From Mesorhizobium sp. 1M-11 (lineage in GTDB: Bacteria > Pseudomonadota > Alphaproteobacteria > Rhizobiales > Rhizobiaceae): DNA of 64,000 nucleotides. Location: NCBI RefSeq assembly GCF_001303895.1, contig NZ_LJSD01000024.1:1-64000 (forward strand). The letters run 5' to 3'. Positions 36,092 through 45,403 of the stretch are shown in pieces (position 1 is the stretch's first letter; the number at the start of each line of letters is the position of its first letter). Made by a program: the position numbers and the translations under genes. The notes below the pieces were generated by a model. It saw nothing but the letters and a program-made list of their open reading frames with translations, was not told the DNA's origin and did no database searches.

Positions 36092-37567
36092 TTACCCATG
36101 ATTGAACACGACCGTCTTTGTCGCCGACATGTCGTAGAGCGCCTCGAAACCCTTCTCGCGGCCATGGCCGGAGCGCTTGAAGCCGCCAAAGGGCAGTTCG
36201 ATGCCACCACCGGCTCCGTAACCGTTGACGAACACCTGGCCCGAGCGCACGCGTTTCGCCAACCTGTGCTGGCGCGCACCGTCCTTGGTCCAGATGCCGG
36301 CGACGAGGCCGAATTCGGTGCCGTTGGCGAGCTTGACCGCCTCATCCTCGCTGCCGAAGGCAAACAAGGTCAGCACCGGGCCAAACACCTCCTCCTGCGC
36401 GATGGTGGAAGCAGGATCGACGGAACCGAACAGGGCGGGCGCGAAATAATAACCGCTGGCCGGCGCATCCTTGGCAATCGAACCGCGCGCCAGTACCGGA
36501 ATCCCGGCTTTCTCGGCATCCGCCACCATGCCGGCGACGCGCGCCTGCTGGCGTGGATTGATCAATGCGCCGAGATCGAGATCGGCATCATGCGGACCGG
36601 CGACCAGTTTCGAAAAACGTTCGGCGAGCGCCCTGGCAACCTCGTCATAGACCGGTCGCTCGACCAGCACGCGGCTGCCGGCGGAGCAGGTCTGCCCGCC
36701 GTTCTGGATGATGGCGTTGACCAGCACGGGCAATGCCTTTTCCAGGTCCGCATCGGCAAACACCAGTTGCGGCGACTTGCCGCCGAGTTCCATGGTGACA
36801 CCACGATTGTTCATCGCCGCCGCCTGCTGGATCGCCGTGCCGGTGGCCGGCGAGCCGGTGAAAGTGACGTAGTCGACATCGGGATGGCCTGACAAAAGCG
36901 CGCCCGCTTCGCGGCCGTAGCCGGTGATGACGTTGAACACGCCTTCCGGGATTCCCGCTTCCAACGCGAGTTCCGCCATGCGGATGGCCGTCAGCGAAGC
37001 ATCTTCGGCCGGCTTCACCACCAGCGTGTTGCCCATGGCGAGTGCCGCACCGGCGACACGCGCCAGGATCTGCAGCGGATAGTTCCAGGGGATGATGCCA
37101 GCGACGACACCATGCGGCTCGCGCAGCGTAAGCGCCGTGTAACCATCGAGGAAAGGAATGGTGGCGCCATGGATCTTGTCGGCAGCACCGCCGTAGAATT
37201 CGTAGTAGCGCATGGTGGCTGCGACATCGGCCTTGCCCTGGCGCGCGGGCTTACCAGTGTCACGCGATTCCAGTGCGGCCAACTCGGCGCCGTGCTTCTC
37301 GACCAGTTGGAACAGCCTGCTCAGACAGCGGCCACGTTCCACCGCCGGCATTTTCGCCCAGGGGCCGTCCTCGAACGCGTGGCGTGCGCTTGCCACCGCC
37401 AGATCGACATCGGCCTGGCCGGACGCCGGGATGGATGCGAAAACCTGGCCGTCGGAAGGAGAAGCGACATCGATGCGCAAGCCGGAAACGGCATCAAGCG
37501 CCTTGCCGCCGATGATCTGGCGGAAGCTGCGGCCTTCCGCAACCGTGCTCGAAAGATGTCCGTCCAT
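36092..37567 (-). CDS. NAD(P)-dependent aldehyde dehydrogenase
   Basis: A 491-residue ALDH-superfamily enzyme oxidising aldehydes to acids. General base MELGGKSPQ, nucleophile region NGGQTCSAGSRVLVERPVYDE (Cys), cofactor motif FTGSPATG and the FGGFKRSGHGREKG C-terminus are visible. Its substrate is unknown; gamma-aminobutyraldehyde-type products of putrescine breakdown are one possibility, given the pot/puu genes in the window. The ATG at 37567 with GGGAGAAAT before it is chosen over a frame extending to 37672. Confidence 0.88.
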   Translation of the reverse strand: MDGHLSSTVAEGRSFRQIIGGKALDAVSGLRIDVASPSDGQVFASIPASGQADVDLAVASARHAFEDGPWAKMPAVERGRCLSRLFQLVEKHGAELAALESRDTGKPARQGKADVAATMRYYEFYGGAADKIHGATIPFLDGYTALTLREPHGVVAGIIPWNYPLQILARVAGAALAMGNTLVVKPAEDASLTAIRMAELALEAGIPEGVFNVITGYGREAGALLSGHPDVDYVTFTGSPATGTAIQQAAAMNNRGVTMELGGKSPQLVFADADLEKALPVLVNAIIQNGGQTCSAGSRVLVERPVYDEVARALAERFSKLVAGPHDADLDLGALINPRQQARVAGMVADAEKAGIPVLARGSIAKDAPASGYYFAPALFGSVDPASTIAQEEVFGPVLTLFAFGSEDEAVKLANGTEFGLVAGIWTKDGARQHRLAKRVRSGQVFVNGYGAGGGIELPFGGFKRSGHGREKGFEALYDMSATKTVVFNHG

Positions 37568-37825
37568 TCCGATTTCTCCCGTGGCCTTCCGCCAAATGCG
37601 CCCTAGTTGGCAGGGCGTGATAGTGGCCGCACTATCGCGCAATGAACAGTGCCCGTGCTGGACCAGTCTCAAACACGATGCTGTGACACCATAGCACTGG
37701 AAAAATTAAATCGATTAGATTATATCGGCTCCCGTCGCATTGCGGCAGTGTTGTTAGCGCATCATGACCAACGCCCCCGACCCCCGAAGGTTGCTGAGCG
37801 CAGGTAGCGCGAGATCGGACGAAGC

Positions 37826-39298
37826 ATGACCAGCCAGATCATCCCCGTCGACCCGTTCGACTTCATCATTTTCGGCGGCACCGGCGATTTGTCGGAACGC
37901 AAGCTCCTGCCGGCGCTCTATTATCGCCAGCGAGACCATCAGTTCTCGGAGCCGACCAGGATCATCGGTACATCGCGAACCAAGATGAGCGACGACGAAT
38001 TCCGCGCTTTCGCAAAGAAGGCGATCGAGAGCCATGTCGCCGCGGCCGATATCGACGCCAAGGAACTGGACATCTTCCTTGCCCGGCTTTCCTACGTGCC
38101 GGCTGATGCCACCAGCGGCACCGGCTTCGACGCATTGAAAAAGGCGATCGGCGATTCCAAGGCGATCCGCGCCTTCTACATGGCGGTTTCGCCGTCGCTG
38201 TTCGGCTCGATCTCGGACCAGCTCAAGCAGCACAAGCTGATCACGCCGACCTCGCGCATCGTCGTGGAAAAGCCGATCGGGCGCGACCTCGCTTCGGCCA
38301 AGGCGCTGAACGACCTGGTCGGTGACGACTTCGACGAAAGCCAGATCTTCCGCATCGACCACTATCTCGGAAAGGAGACGGTGCAGAACCTGATGGCGCT
38401 GCGTTTCGCCAACGCGCTCTACGAGCCGCTGTGGAATTCGGCCCATATCGACCATGTGCAGATCACGGTGGCCGAGACCGTCGGCCTGGAAGACCGCGTC
38501 ACTTATTACGACAAGGCCGGCGCGCTGCGCGACATGGTACAGAACCACATGCTGCAATTGCTCTGCCTCGTCGCCATGGAGGTGCCCTCCTCGATGGATG
38601 CGGACGCCGTGCGCGACGAGAAGCTGAAGGTGCTGCGCGCGCTGAAGCGCATCAACGGCACCGAGGCGCCGAAGCAGACCGTGCGCGGCCAGTACCGCGC
38701 CGGCGCTTCCGCCGGCGGCCCGGTGAAGGGTTATGTCGAGGAACTCGGCGCCGAGAGCAACACGGAGACCTTCGTCGCCATCAAGGCCGAGATCGCCAAC
38801 TGGCGCTGGGCCGGCGTGCCGTTCTACCTGCGCACCGGAAAGCGGCTGGCATCGCGCGTTTCCGAGATCGTCATCGAGTTCAAGCCGATCCCGCATTCGA
38901 TCTTCAACGGCGACAATGCCGGACCGATCTTCGCCAACCAGCTGGTCATCCGCCTGCAGCCGAACGAAGGCGTCAAGCAGTACATCATGATCAAGGATCC
39001 GGGCCCGGGTGGCATGCGCCTGCGCCAGATCTCGCTCGACATGAGCTTCGCGCAGCAGTTCAGGGGCCGCGCACCCGATGCCTATGAACGCCTGATCATG
39101 GACGTGATCCGCGGCAACCAGACGCTGTTCATGCGCCGTGACGAGGTCGAGGCGGCCTGGAAATGGATCGATCCGATCCAGAACGCCTGGGAAAATGCCC
39201 GCCAGGACGCGCAGGGCTACACCGCCGGCACCTGGGGACCATCCGCCTCGATCGCGCTTATCGAGCGTGACGGCCGCACCTGGCACGAGAGCATTTGA
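37826..39298 (+). CDS. zwf: Glucose-6-phosphate 1-dehydrogenase
   Basis: A 490-residue enzyme; the first step of the Entner-Doudoroff/pentose-phosphate route. Cofactor motif FGGTGDLSERKLLP near the N-terminus, the active-site signature RIDHYLGKETVQNL, and the substrate loop VEKPIGRD are intact. It starts the zwf-pgl-edd operon with pgl beginning 2 bp after its stop. The AT-rich stretch 37700-37735 probably holds the promoter. It converts glucose 6-phosphate to 6-phosphogluconolactone. Confidence 0.97.
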   Translation: MTSQIIPVDPFDFIIFGGTGDLSERKLLPALYYRQRDHQFSEPTRIIGTSRTKMSDDEFRAFAKKAIESHVAAADIDAKELDIFLARLSYVPADATSGTGFDALKKAIGDSKAIRAFYMAVSPSLFGSISDQLKQHKLITPTSRIVVEKPIGRDLASAKALNDLVGDDFDESQIFRIDHYLGKETVQNLMALRFANALYEPLWNSAHIDHVQITVAETVGLEDRVTYYDKAGALRDMVQNHMLQLLCLVAMEVPSSMDADAVRDEKLKVLRALKRINGTEAPKQTVRGQYRAGASAGGPVKGYVEELGAESNTETFVAIKAEIANWRWAGVPFYLRTGKRLASRVSEIVIEFKPIPHSIFNGDNAGPIFANQLVIRLQPNEGVKQYIMIKDPGPGGMRLRQISLDMSFAQQFRGRAPDAYERLIMDVIRGNQTLFMRRDEVEAAWKWIDPIQNAWENARQDAQGYTAGTWGPSASIALIERDGRTWHESI

Positions 39299-39300
39299 CG

Positions 39301-39996
39301 ATGGCCGGGAATTATCGCCGCCACGACTTCGCAGACAGGGAAAGCCTGGCCGCCGCTCTTGCCGAGGCCGTCGCCGGCAGACTGTCGGCTGAAATCCGTG
39401 CCACGCAGGCAGCAAGCCTCGCCGTCTCCGGCGGCTCGACGCCCGCTCGCTTCTTCGAAGTGCTGTCAAACACCGACATCGCCTGGGACAGCGTCAACCT
39501 GACCCTGATCGACGAGCGTTATGTCCCCGACACCTCGCCGCGTTCCAATGCCGGGCTGGTCAAGGCCAGACTCAAGCAGAACAGAGCAGCCAACGCCCGT
39601 TTCCTGCCGCTCTACGCCAGCGGCGAGCTCGATGCGGATTTGAAGAACGCCGAACATTTCCTGACGACCTTCTTCAATCCGCCCGACGTGGCGATCCTCG
39701 GCATGGGCAATGACGGCCACACGGCCTCGTTCTTCCCGGATGCGAAGGAGCTGGAGCACCTGCTCGACCCGGCATCGCGCGACGAGATCGCCGCCGTCCA
39801 CGCCGACAGCGCCGGTGAGTTGCGACTGACACTGACGCTTTCTCTGATCCGCCGGGCGCGCTTCCTCGCCCTGCATATAGAAGGCGCCGAAAAGCTGGCA
39901 ACACTGGAAAAGGCGCTGGCGCCGGGGTCGACGCTGCCGATCCGCCGCGTCATCGACGCAGCGACAAGCCCGGTCGAAATCTTCTGGGCCCCCTGA
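39301..39996 (+). CDS. pgl: 6-phosphogluconolactonase
   Basis: A 231-residue protein of the NagB/DevB/SOL fold. Visible are VSGGSTPARFFEVL, the LIDERYVPDTSPRSNAGLV signature and ILGMGNDGHTASFFPDA. It hydrolyses 6-phosphogluconolactone to 6-phosphogluconate. The ATG at 39301 lies 2 bp after the zwf stop, so the genes are coupled. It is followed by the 37-bp inverted repeat. Confidence 0.95.
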   Translation: MAGNYRRHDFADRESLAAALAEAVAGRLSAEIRATQAASLAVSGGSTPARFFEVLSNTDIAWDSVNLTLIDERYVPDTSPRSNAGLVKARLKQNRAANARFLPLYASGELDADLKNAEHFLTTFFNPPDVAILGMGNDGHTASFFPDAKELEHLLDPASRDEIAAVHADSAGELRLTLTLSLIRRARFLALHIEGAEKLATLEKALAPGSTLPIRRVIDAATSPVEIFWAP

Positions 39997-40015
39997 TGCG
40001 ACGCAGCGCGACGAC

Positions 40016-40109
40016 ACCCCCACCCCTAACCCCTCCCCTCAAGGGGGAGGGGGACTTGGCGCGCGGCAGCTTCCCCTCCCCCTTGAGGGGAGGGGTTAGG
40101 GGTGGGGGT
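40016..40109. repeat. Perfect 37-bp inverted repeat inside the Entner-Doudoroff operon
   Basis: Left arm 40016-40052 and right arm 40073-40109 are exact reverse complements (blocks ACCCCCACCCCTAACCCC and GGGGTTAGGGGTGGGGGT), separated by 20 bp. It is a member of the GGGG/CCCC-type palindromic intergenic repeats. It lies between pgl and edd, so an RNA hairpin of 37 bp would form in the transcript. Confidence 0.95.
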
Positions 40110-40138
40110 CTTCCACCCTACCCGAATGGAAACCAGCC

Positions 40139-41956
40139 ATGACAGCCAGATCCGACATCGAAGCCATCACCAGCCGCATCCGCGAGCGCTCCCGGGCCAG
40201 CCGCGAGACCTATCTTGGTCGCATCGGCGAAGCGTCGGGCCGCGCCGCCAATCGCGGGGTACTGTCCTGCGGCAACCTCGCGCACGGCTTCGCCGTCTGC
40301 AGCCCGTCTGAAAAGGTCGCGCTGGGTGGTGACCGCGTGCCGAACCTCGGCATCATCACCTCCTATAACGACATGCTGTCGGCGCATCAGCCGTTCGAGA
40401 CGTTCCCGCAGCTCATCAAGCAGGCGGCGACGGAGGCCGGGGGCATCGCCCAGGTCGCCGGCGGCGTGCCGGCCATGTGTGACGGCGTCACCCAGGGCCA
40501 GCCCGGCATGGAACTGTCGCTGTTCTCGCGCGACGTGATTGCCATGGCCGCCGCGATCGGGCTTTCGCACAACATGTTCGATGCTGCCGTCTATCTCGGC
40601 GTCTGCGACAAGATCGTTCCCGGCCTGGTGATCGCCGCCCTCACCTTCGGCCATCTGCCGGCTGTCTTCATTCCGGCGGGCCCGATGACCTCCGGCATCC
40701 CGAACGACGAGAAGGCGCGCGTGCGCCAGCTTTACGCCGAAGGCAAATGCGGCCGCGCTGAACTGCTCGAGGCCGAGTCCAAGTCCTATCACGGCCCAGG
40801 CACCTGCACCTTCTACGGCACGGCCAATTCCAACCAGATGCTGATGGAGATCATGGGCCTGCATACGCCGGGCGCTTCCTTCGTCAATCCAGGCACGCCG
40901 CTGCGCGACGCGCTGACCCGCGAAGCCACCAAGCGGGCGCTGAGCCTGACGGCGATGGGCAATGCCTATACCCCGGTCGGCCGCATGATCGACGAGCGCT
41001 CCTTCGTTAACGGCATCGTTGGCCTGCACGCTACCGGCGGCTCGACCAACCACACCATCCACCTGATCGCGATGGCGGCGGCGGCCGGCATCAAGCTGAC
41101 CTGGCAGGACATTTCGGACCTTTCCGAAGCCGTGCCGCTGCTCGCCCGTGTCTATCCGAACGGGCTTTCCGACGTGAACCATTTCCACGCCGCCGGCGGC
41201 CTCGGCTTCATGATCCGCGAACTGCTCGATGCCGGCCTGCTGCATGAGGACGTGCAGACGGTGTGGGGTGAGGGCCTGCGTCCTTACACGGTCGAGGCAA
41301 AGCTCGGTACCGATGGTTCCGTCATGCGTGAAGCCGCGCCGGCGGCAAGCGGCGATGAGAAGGTGCTGGTGCCGGTCAGCCAGGCTTTCCAGTCGACCGG
41401 CGGCCTCAAGGTGCTTGCCGGCAATCTCGGCCACGCCATCATCAAGACCTCGGCCGTGAAGCCGGAGCGGCGCATCATCGAAGCGCCGGCCAGGGTGTTC
41501 CATAGCCAGCAGGGGCTGAACGACGCCTTCAAGGCCGGCGAGCTGACCGGCGATTTCGTCGCCGTCATCCGCTTCCAGGGCCCGAAGGCCAATGGCATGC
41601 CGGAACTTCACAAGCTGACCACGGTGCTCGGCATCTTGCAGGACCGCGGCCAGCGCGTGGCGCTGGTCACCGACGGTCGCATGTCGGGTGCTTCCGGCAA
41701 GGTGCCGGCTGCGATCCACGTCACCCCGGAGGCTCTCGAAGACGGCCCGATCGCCCGCGTGCATGACGGCGACATCGTCAGGCTCGACGGCGAGGCTGGC
41801 ACGCTGGAAGTGCTGGTTCCGGCCGGAGAATTCGCCGTGCGGCCCGCAGCCTCCGCCGACCTGTCCGAACACGAATTCGGACTTGGCCGCGAGCTGTTCG
41901 CGGGCTTCCGCCAGATGGCCGGCCGCGCTGACCATGGCGCGAGCGCGTTTGGGTGA
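40139..41956 (+). CDS. edd: Phosphogluconate dehydratase (Entner-Doudoroff)
   Basis: A 605-residue IlvD/Edd-family iron-sulfur dehydratase that turns 6-phosphogluconate into 2-keto-3-deoxy-6-phosphogluconate. Signature segments: [105 protein letters not shown]. Conserved Cys residues for the cluster are present. Last gene of the zwf-pgl-edd operon; the aldolase gene eda is not in this window. Confidence 0.96.
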   Translation: MTARSDIEAITSRIRERSRASRETYLGRIGEASGRAANRGVLSCGNLAHGFAVCSPSEKVALGGDRVPNLGIITSYNDMLSAHQPFETFPQLIKQAATEAGGIAQVAGGVPAMCDGVTQGQPGMELSLFSRDVIAMAAAIGLSHNMFDAAVYLGVCDKIVPGLVIAALTFGHLPAVFIPAGPMTSGIPNDEKARVRQLYAEGKCGRAELLEAESKSYHGPGTCTFYGTANSNQMLMEIMGLHTPGASFVNPGTPLRDALTREATKRALSLTAMGNAYTPVGRMIDERSFVNGIVGLHATGGSTNHTIHLIAMAAAAGIKLTWQDISDLSEAVPLLARVYPNGLSDVNHFHAAGGLGFMIRELLDAGLLHEDVQTVWGEGLRPYTVEAKLGTDGSVMREAAPAASGDEKVLVPVSQAFQSTGGLKVLAGNLGHAIIKTSAVKPERRIIEAPARVFHSQQGLNDAFKAGELTGDFVAVIRFQGPKANGMPELHKLTTVLGILQDRGQRVALVTDGRMSGASGKVPAAIHVTPEALEDGPIARVHDGDIVRLDGEAGTLEVLVPAGEFAVRPAASADLSEHEFGLGRELFAGFRQMAGRADHGASAFG

Positions 41957-41997
41957 ATTAAGCGCTGCCGCATCTTCCTTGCGAAGGCGCGGCGCCT

Positions 41998-42283
41998 CTT
42001 ATCTCCCCCTTGCGGGGGAGAAAGCGATTTCAGCATCTTAGCGAGCACGCCCGTTAGGGCGGCACAGCTAAGTGCTAGAAATCGCAAGAGATGGGATTTG
42101 CAGCCGCTGCGTTGACGGTCTGCTGTTTCGAGCCCCCTAAAGGAAAGAAAAAACGCCTCTCTTGCGAAACCCCAGCTGAAAATCCCCTCTCTTGGATTTT
42201 CTACGACTTAGCCTCGCGGCGGCCTTTGGCCTGCTCCGGCTAAGATCGTGAAAATCCGTTCTCCACCGCAGGGGGGAGATAAG
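41998..42283. mobile_element. MITE-like 286-bp element with 25-bp terminal inverted repeats
   Basis: The ends at 41998-42022 and 42259-42283 are inverted copies with 23 of 25 matching bases (CTTATCTCCCCC...). Inside are two mirrored hairpins: GCGATTTC...GAAATCGC with TTAGC/GCTAA, and GGATTTTC...GAAAATCC with CTTAGCC/GGCTAAG. No open frame is convincing. It fills the gap between the convergent edd and VWA genes. No target-site duplication was found at the edges. Confidence 0.6.
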
Positions 42284-42296
42284 GGCGCGCGCGCTT

Positions 42297-43949
42297 CTAC
42301 GGCACCGTCACCTCGGCCCGCTCGCCGGCCTTCACCGTCACCGGAACCTCGGTCTTGACATCATCATCGCCACGGATCGCCACCACGACATAGTCGCCGG
42401 CCGGCAAGGTCGCCTGGTGCGTTTCGCCGTATGAATTACCGAAAGCCTGGCGCTTGCCTTCGATGTCCTTCTTGGCGGCGTAGACCTCGATTTCCTTGGC
42501 ACCCTTCGCATCGGCCGCCAGCACACCCGCATCGAGCACGACATTGACGTCGGTCTTTTCGCCGACCTTTACGGTGAAGGGCGTTTCGGCGGTCGCCTCG
42601 TCCATCTTGGCCATGACGACGTAGTTGCCGGGCGGCAGGTCGAACTTCTGGTCCGGTCCGTACGAAGTCGAGACATCGTCGCGCTGGCCGTCGAGGTTCT
42701 TCTCGGCTTTGAAGACGCGCACGACGAGGCCACCGGAATCCACCTTCTTGCCTTCCACGTAGAAGGCGTTGGTCACCACCTTGCCAACGCCGACGGCAAT
42801 GTCCTTCTCAATCGTCTCACCGGCCTTGAGAGTGACCTTTTCGGTCGCCGTGCCCTCGCCGACCTTGACGGTGATTTCCTGTTCGCCGGCCGGGAAGACG
42901 GCCTTCATCTGCCCGTAGTAAGTGGTCGTGCCATCACCGGGATACCTGACCTGGATGGCAGCGCCATCGGCAATTTCCGCCCCCTCGCTTGCGTGGGCAC
43001 GAACGATCAGCGTTCCGGCGTCCAGCACATAGCGCGGCGCGGCGACCTTGTCGGCTTCGATCGTGACCGCCTGATCGCGTTCGACATGGCCGACCTTGGC
43101 GACAAGCACGTATTTGCCAGGTTCGGCATTGCCTTTCCACGCACCATAGTCGGTCGAGGCATAGTCGCCGCGGCTGCCGTCGGCATTCGCCTTGTAGAGC
43201 ACCCAGGACTGGCCGATATCGGTGGTGATGTCGGAGCTGCCTTCGGCCAGGGTCAGCGTCGGCATCAGGTTGAATTCCACCTTTTCCGGCTCGGGCGCGG
43301 GCGCCGGCTTGGGTTCGGGCGCCGGTTTCTCGGCGACGGTCTGCTTGAGCGCGTCTTCGAGGCCAGCCGCGTCGGTCGCCTGGATATATTTGCCGCCGGT
43401 GTTTTCGGCGAGGCACGCCACCCCCCTGCCCTCATCCGCCGTCAGGCCGAAACCGACGACATGCGCGGTGAAATCGACACCCGCCGCCTTCAATTCCTTG
43501 CCGAGCGCACATGGGTCGGCATTGCAGGTCTCGAGGCCGTCGGTGATCAGCACGACGGTTGCCTTCTCTTCGGTGTATTTCAGCGCCTCGGCCGCCTTGC
43601 GAACGGCCGCCGTCAACGGCGTCTTACCGAGGAATTTCATGGAATCGGCGGCAGCGGTGATGGCACTTGCCGTGCCGGCAGCCGGCGGAACGACGAGCTC
43701 GATGTCCTCGCAACTGCCTTTCTCGCGGTGGCCATAAGCCATCAGGCCGAGTTCCCTGTCGGCGGGAAGCGACTGCAGCACGGTGCGCAGTGACTGGCGC
43801 GCGATCTCCAGCTTCGGCTTGCCGTCGATCTGGCCCCACATCGAGCCGGACGCATCGAGAACGATGATGGTGCGATCGGCCGCCAGCACAGGCGCCGCAA
43901 ACAAAAGCGCCGTCACGACAGCCGCGATCCATCTGGCAAAAATCGACAT
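42297..43949 (-). CDS. Secreted VWA-domain protein with repeated beta-sandwich domains
   Basis: A 550-residue exported protein. Signal peptide residues 1-23 (WIAAVVTALLFAAPVLAA), then a von Willebrand A domain with MIDAS DASGS near residue 33, followed by TPLTAAV and ITDGLETCNADPCALG with an internal Cys pair. A Pro/Glu/Lys-rich linker precedes about four repeats of roughly 75-90 residues (each ending in a YVLVAKV / YVVMAKM / YVVVAIR strand). The arrangement suggests a metal-dependent adhesion or sensor protein; the ligand is unknown. Confidence 0.85.
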   Translation of the reverse strand: MSIFARWIAAVVTALLFAAPVLAADRTIIVLDASGSMWGQIDGKPKLEIARQSLRTVLQSLPADRELGLMAYGHREKGSCEDIELVVPPAAGTASAITAAADSMKFLGKTPLTAAVRKAAEALKYTEEKATVVLITDGLETCNADPCALGKELKAAGVDFTAHVVGFGLTADEGRGVACLAENTGGKYIQATDAAGLEDALKQTVAEKPAPEPKPAPAPEPEKVEFNLMPTLTLAEGSSDITTDIGQSWVLYKANADGSRGDYASTDYGAWKGNAEPGKYVLVAKVGHVERDQAVTIEADKVAAPRYVLDAGTLIVRAHASEGAEIADGAAIQVRYPGDGTTTYYGQMKAVFPAGEQEITVKVGEGTATEKVTLKAGETIEKDIAVGVGKVVTNAFYVEGKKVDSGGLVVRVFKAEKNLDGQRDDVSTSYGPDQKFDLPPGNYVVMAKMDEATAETPFTVKVGEKTDVNVVLDAGVLAADAKGAKEIEVYAAKKDIEGKRQAFGNSYGETHQATLPAGDYVVVAIRGDDDVKTEVPVTVKAGERAEVTVP

Positions 43950-44059
43950 GGTATCCCCTCGTGAGCCTGGCTCGATCCGACGAAGCGGCGAAGATAGCGG
44001 TTCGTCGAGAGGAAGGGAATCTGCAATAGGCGATGAAATAAGCGGTAAGTGCGCAGGCG

Positions 44060-44515
44060 CTAGCGCTCTTCGGCACGGACGCGATGCAGTGCCTCCGCAT
44101 AGGCGGAGAGGCCAGCCACGACGACCTGACGCTGATCGTCGGACAGATGCAGAAAAGCCGCCGCTACCTGGCCATGCCCAAAACGGTTGATCGCCGCCAG
44201 CGTCGCCTTGCCGCGCTCGGTCAACCTCAGGAGCTTAGAACGGGCATCACCCGGGTTCGTCCGTTCTTCGATCTCGCCGGCATCGATCAATTTGCGCAGC
44301 ATCCGGCTGACACTCGATTTTTCAAGGTTGAGGATTTCCCCCAGCGCAGCTGCCGTCAAACCGTCATCAGCGCCGATCTCGATGATGGAATGGACTGCTG
44401 ACGGAGGCAGGTCTGTACCCGCCACCGTTGGCTTCATGAAGCCAAGTTCCCGCACGATCCGGCGCGAGGAATCGCGCACCTTCCGGATTTCCGACGTTTC
44501 GCTTTCGCTCACCAC
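44060..44515 (-). CDS. MarR-family transcriptional regulator
   Basis: A 151-residue winged-helix regulator: LTAAALGEILNLEKSSVSRMLRKLIDAGEIEERTNPGDARSKLLRLTERG. The start chosen is GTG at 44515 with AAGGA at 5-6 bp; an upstream ATG at 44578 in frame would place the operator inside the gene and is less likely. It is divergent from an SDR gene with a perfect dyad in the shared promoter region, so autoregulation and control of the SDR are likely. Confidence 0.85.
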   Translation of the reverse strand: MVSESETSEIRKVRDSSRRIVRELGFMKPTVAGTDLPPSAVHSIIEIGADDGLTAAALGEILNLEKSSVSRMLRKLIDAGEIEERTNPGDARSKLLRLTERGKATLAAINRFGHGQVAAAFLHLSDDQRQVVVAGLSAYAEALHRVRAEER

Positions 44516-44537
44516 GATGCTTCCTTGCGTCTTATTG

Positions 44538-44552
44538 GTTGTATGATACAAC
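44538..44552. promoter_or_regulatory. MarR-type operator GTTGTA-TGA-TACAAC
   Basis: A perfect 6-3-6 dyad between the divergent MarR and SDR genes; position and symmetry fit a MarR dimer site overlapping the promoter. Confidence 0.7.
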
Positions 44553-44590
44553 TTTATTCTCTGGATCCAAACCGGCAAAGCGGGATCATC

Positions 44591-45391
44591 ATGTCACCCA
44601 ACGCCCCGAATTTCAGCACCAGGAGAGAAGCGGGCCAGATGGAAGGACAGATCTGCCTGGTCACCGGAGGCGGTAGCGGCATCGGGAGAGCGACAGCGCT
44701 TCGAATGGCGGAATCCGGAGCAGCAGCTGTCATTGTCGCGGGCCGTCGCGATGAAGAAGGAGAAGCTGTCGCACAGGCCTGCCGCGCGGCTGGGGCCGAA
44801 GGCCTTTTTCTTCGCACGGACGTAACACGGGAAGAAGACATCAGGCATCTCATACAGACCATTGTCGAGCGGTTCGGCAGGCTGGACACGGCCTTCAACA
44901 ATGCGGGCTACCAGGAACGGCCCGCGCCCTTGGAAGAGCAGGACACCGATGTCTTCGACGCTGTCTTCGACACCAATGTACGCTCGGTCTTCCTGTCTCT
45001 CAAACATCAACTTGCCGTCATGCTGGCACAACAAAGCGGAAGGATCGTCATCAACGCCTCGGTCAGCGGCATCCGCAATCCCAATCCCGGCTTTGCGCTC
45101 TACTCGGCATCCAAAGCGGCCACGATTTCCCTGATGCGCTCCGCCGCCATGACCTATGCTCCCCACGGCGTGCGCATCAATGCCGTCGCGCCGGGCCGCG
45201 TCGTGACAGACATGATGATGAAGGCTGCGGCCGGTGTCGGAAGCATGGAAGCTGTGGCTGCGGGCCTGCCGCTGCGCCGCATGGGCCAGCCCGAGGACGT
45301 AGCCGAAGCGGTTGTCTGGCTCGCCTCCGACCAATCCGCTTACATTGTCGGGCATGTCCTGGCCGCCGATGGCGGTTTCCTGGCGACTTGA
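44591..45391 (+). CDS. SDR-family oxidoreductase under the MarR regulator
   Basis: A 266-residue short-chain dehydrogenase: TGGGSGIG cofactor motif, NNAG, VINASVSG with Ser and YSASK catalytic dyad. The start at ATG 44591 is weakly supported; ATG 44639 would give the usual compact N-terminus (MEGQICLVTGGG). The substrate is unknown. It is probably induced by the ligand of the divergent MarR regulator. Confidence 0.82.
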   Translation: MSPNAPNFSTRREAGQMEGQICLVTGGGSGIGRATALRMAESGAAAVIVAGRRDEEGEAVAQACRAAGAEGLFLRTDVTREEDIRHLIQTIVERFGRLDTAFNNAGYQERPAPLEEQDTDVFDAVFDTNVRSVFLSLKHQLAVMLAQQSGRIVINASVSGIRNPNPGFALYSASKAATISLMRSAAMTYAPHGVRINAVAPGRVVTDMMMKAAAGVGSMEAVAAGLPLRRMGQPEDVAEAVVWLASDQSAYIVGHVLAADGGFLAT

Positions 45392-45403
45392 GAGACGCTC
45401 GCA

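Noticed and set aside
37754..39469. 571-codon open frame antisense to zwf
   Set aside because: GC-rich third positions keep the opposite frame open; zwf has full catalytic motifs and the antisense translation has none.
40118..41935. 605-codon open frame antisense to edd
   Set aside because: Shadow of the edd gene; His/Gly/Arg-rich, motif-free translation.
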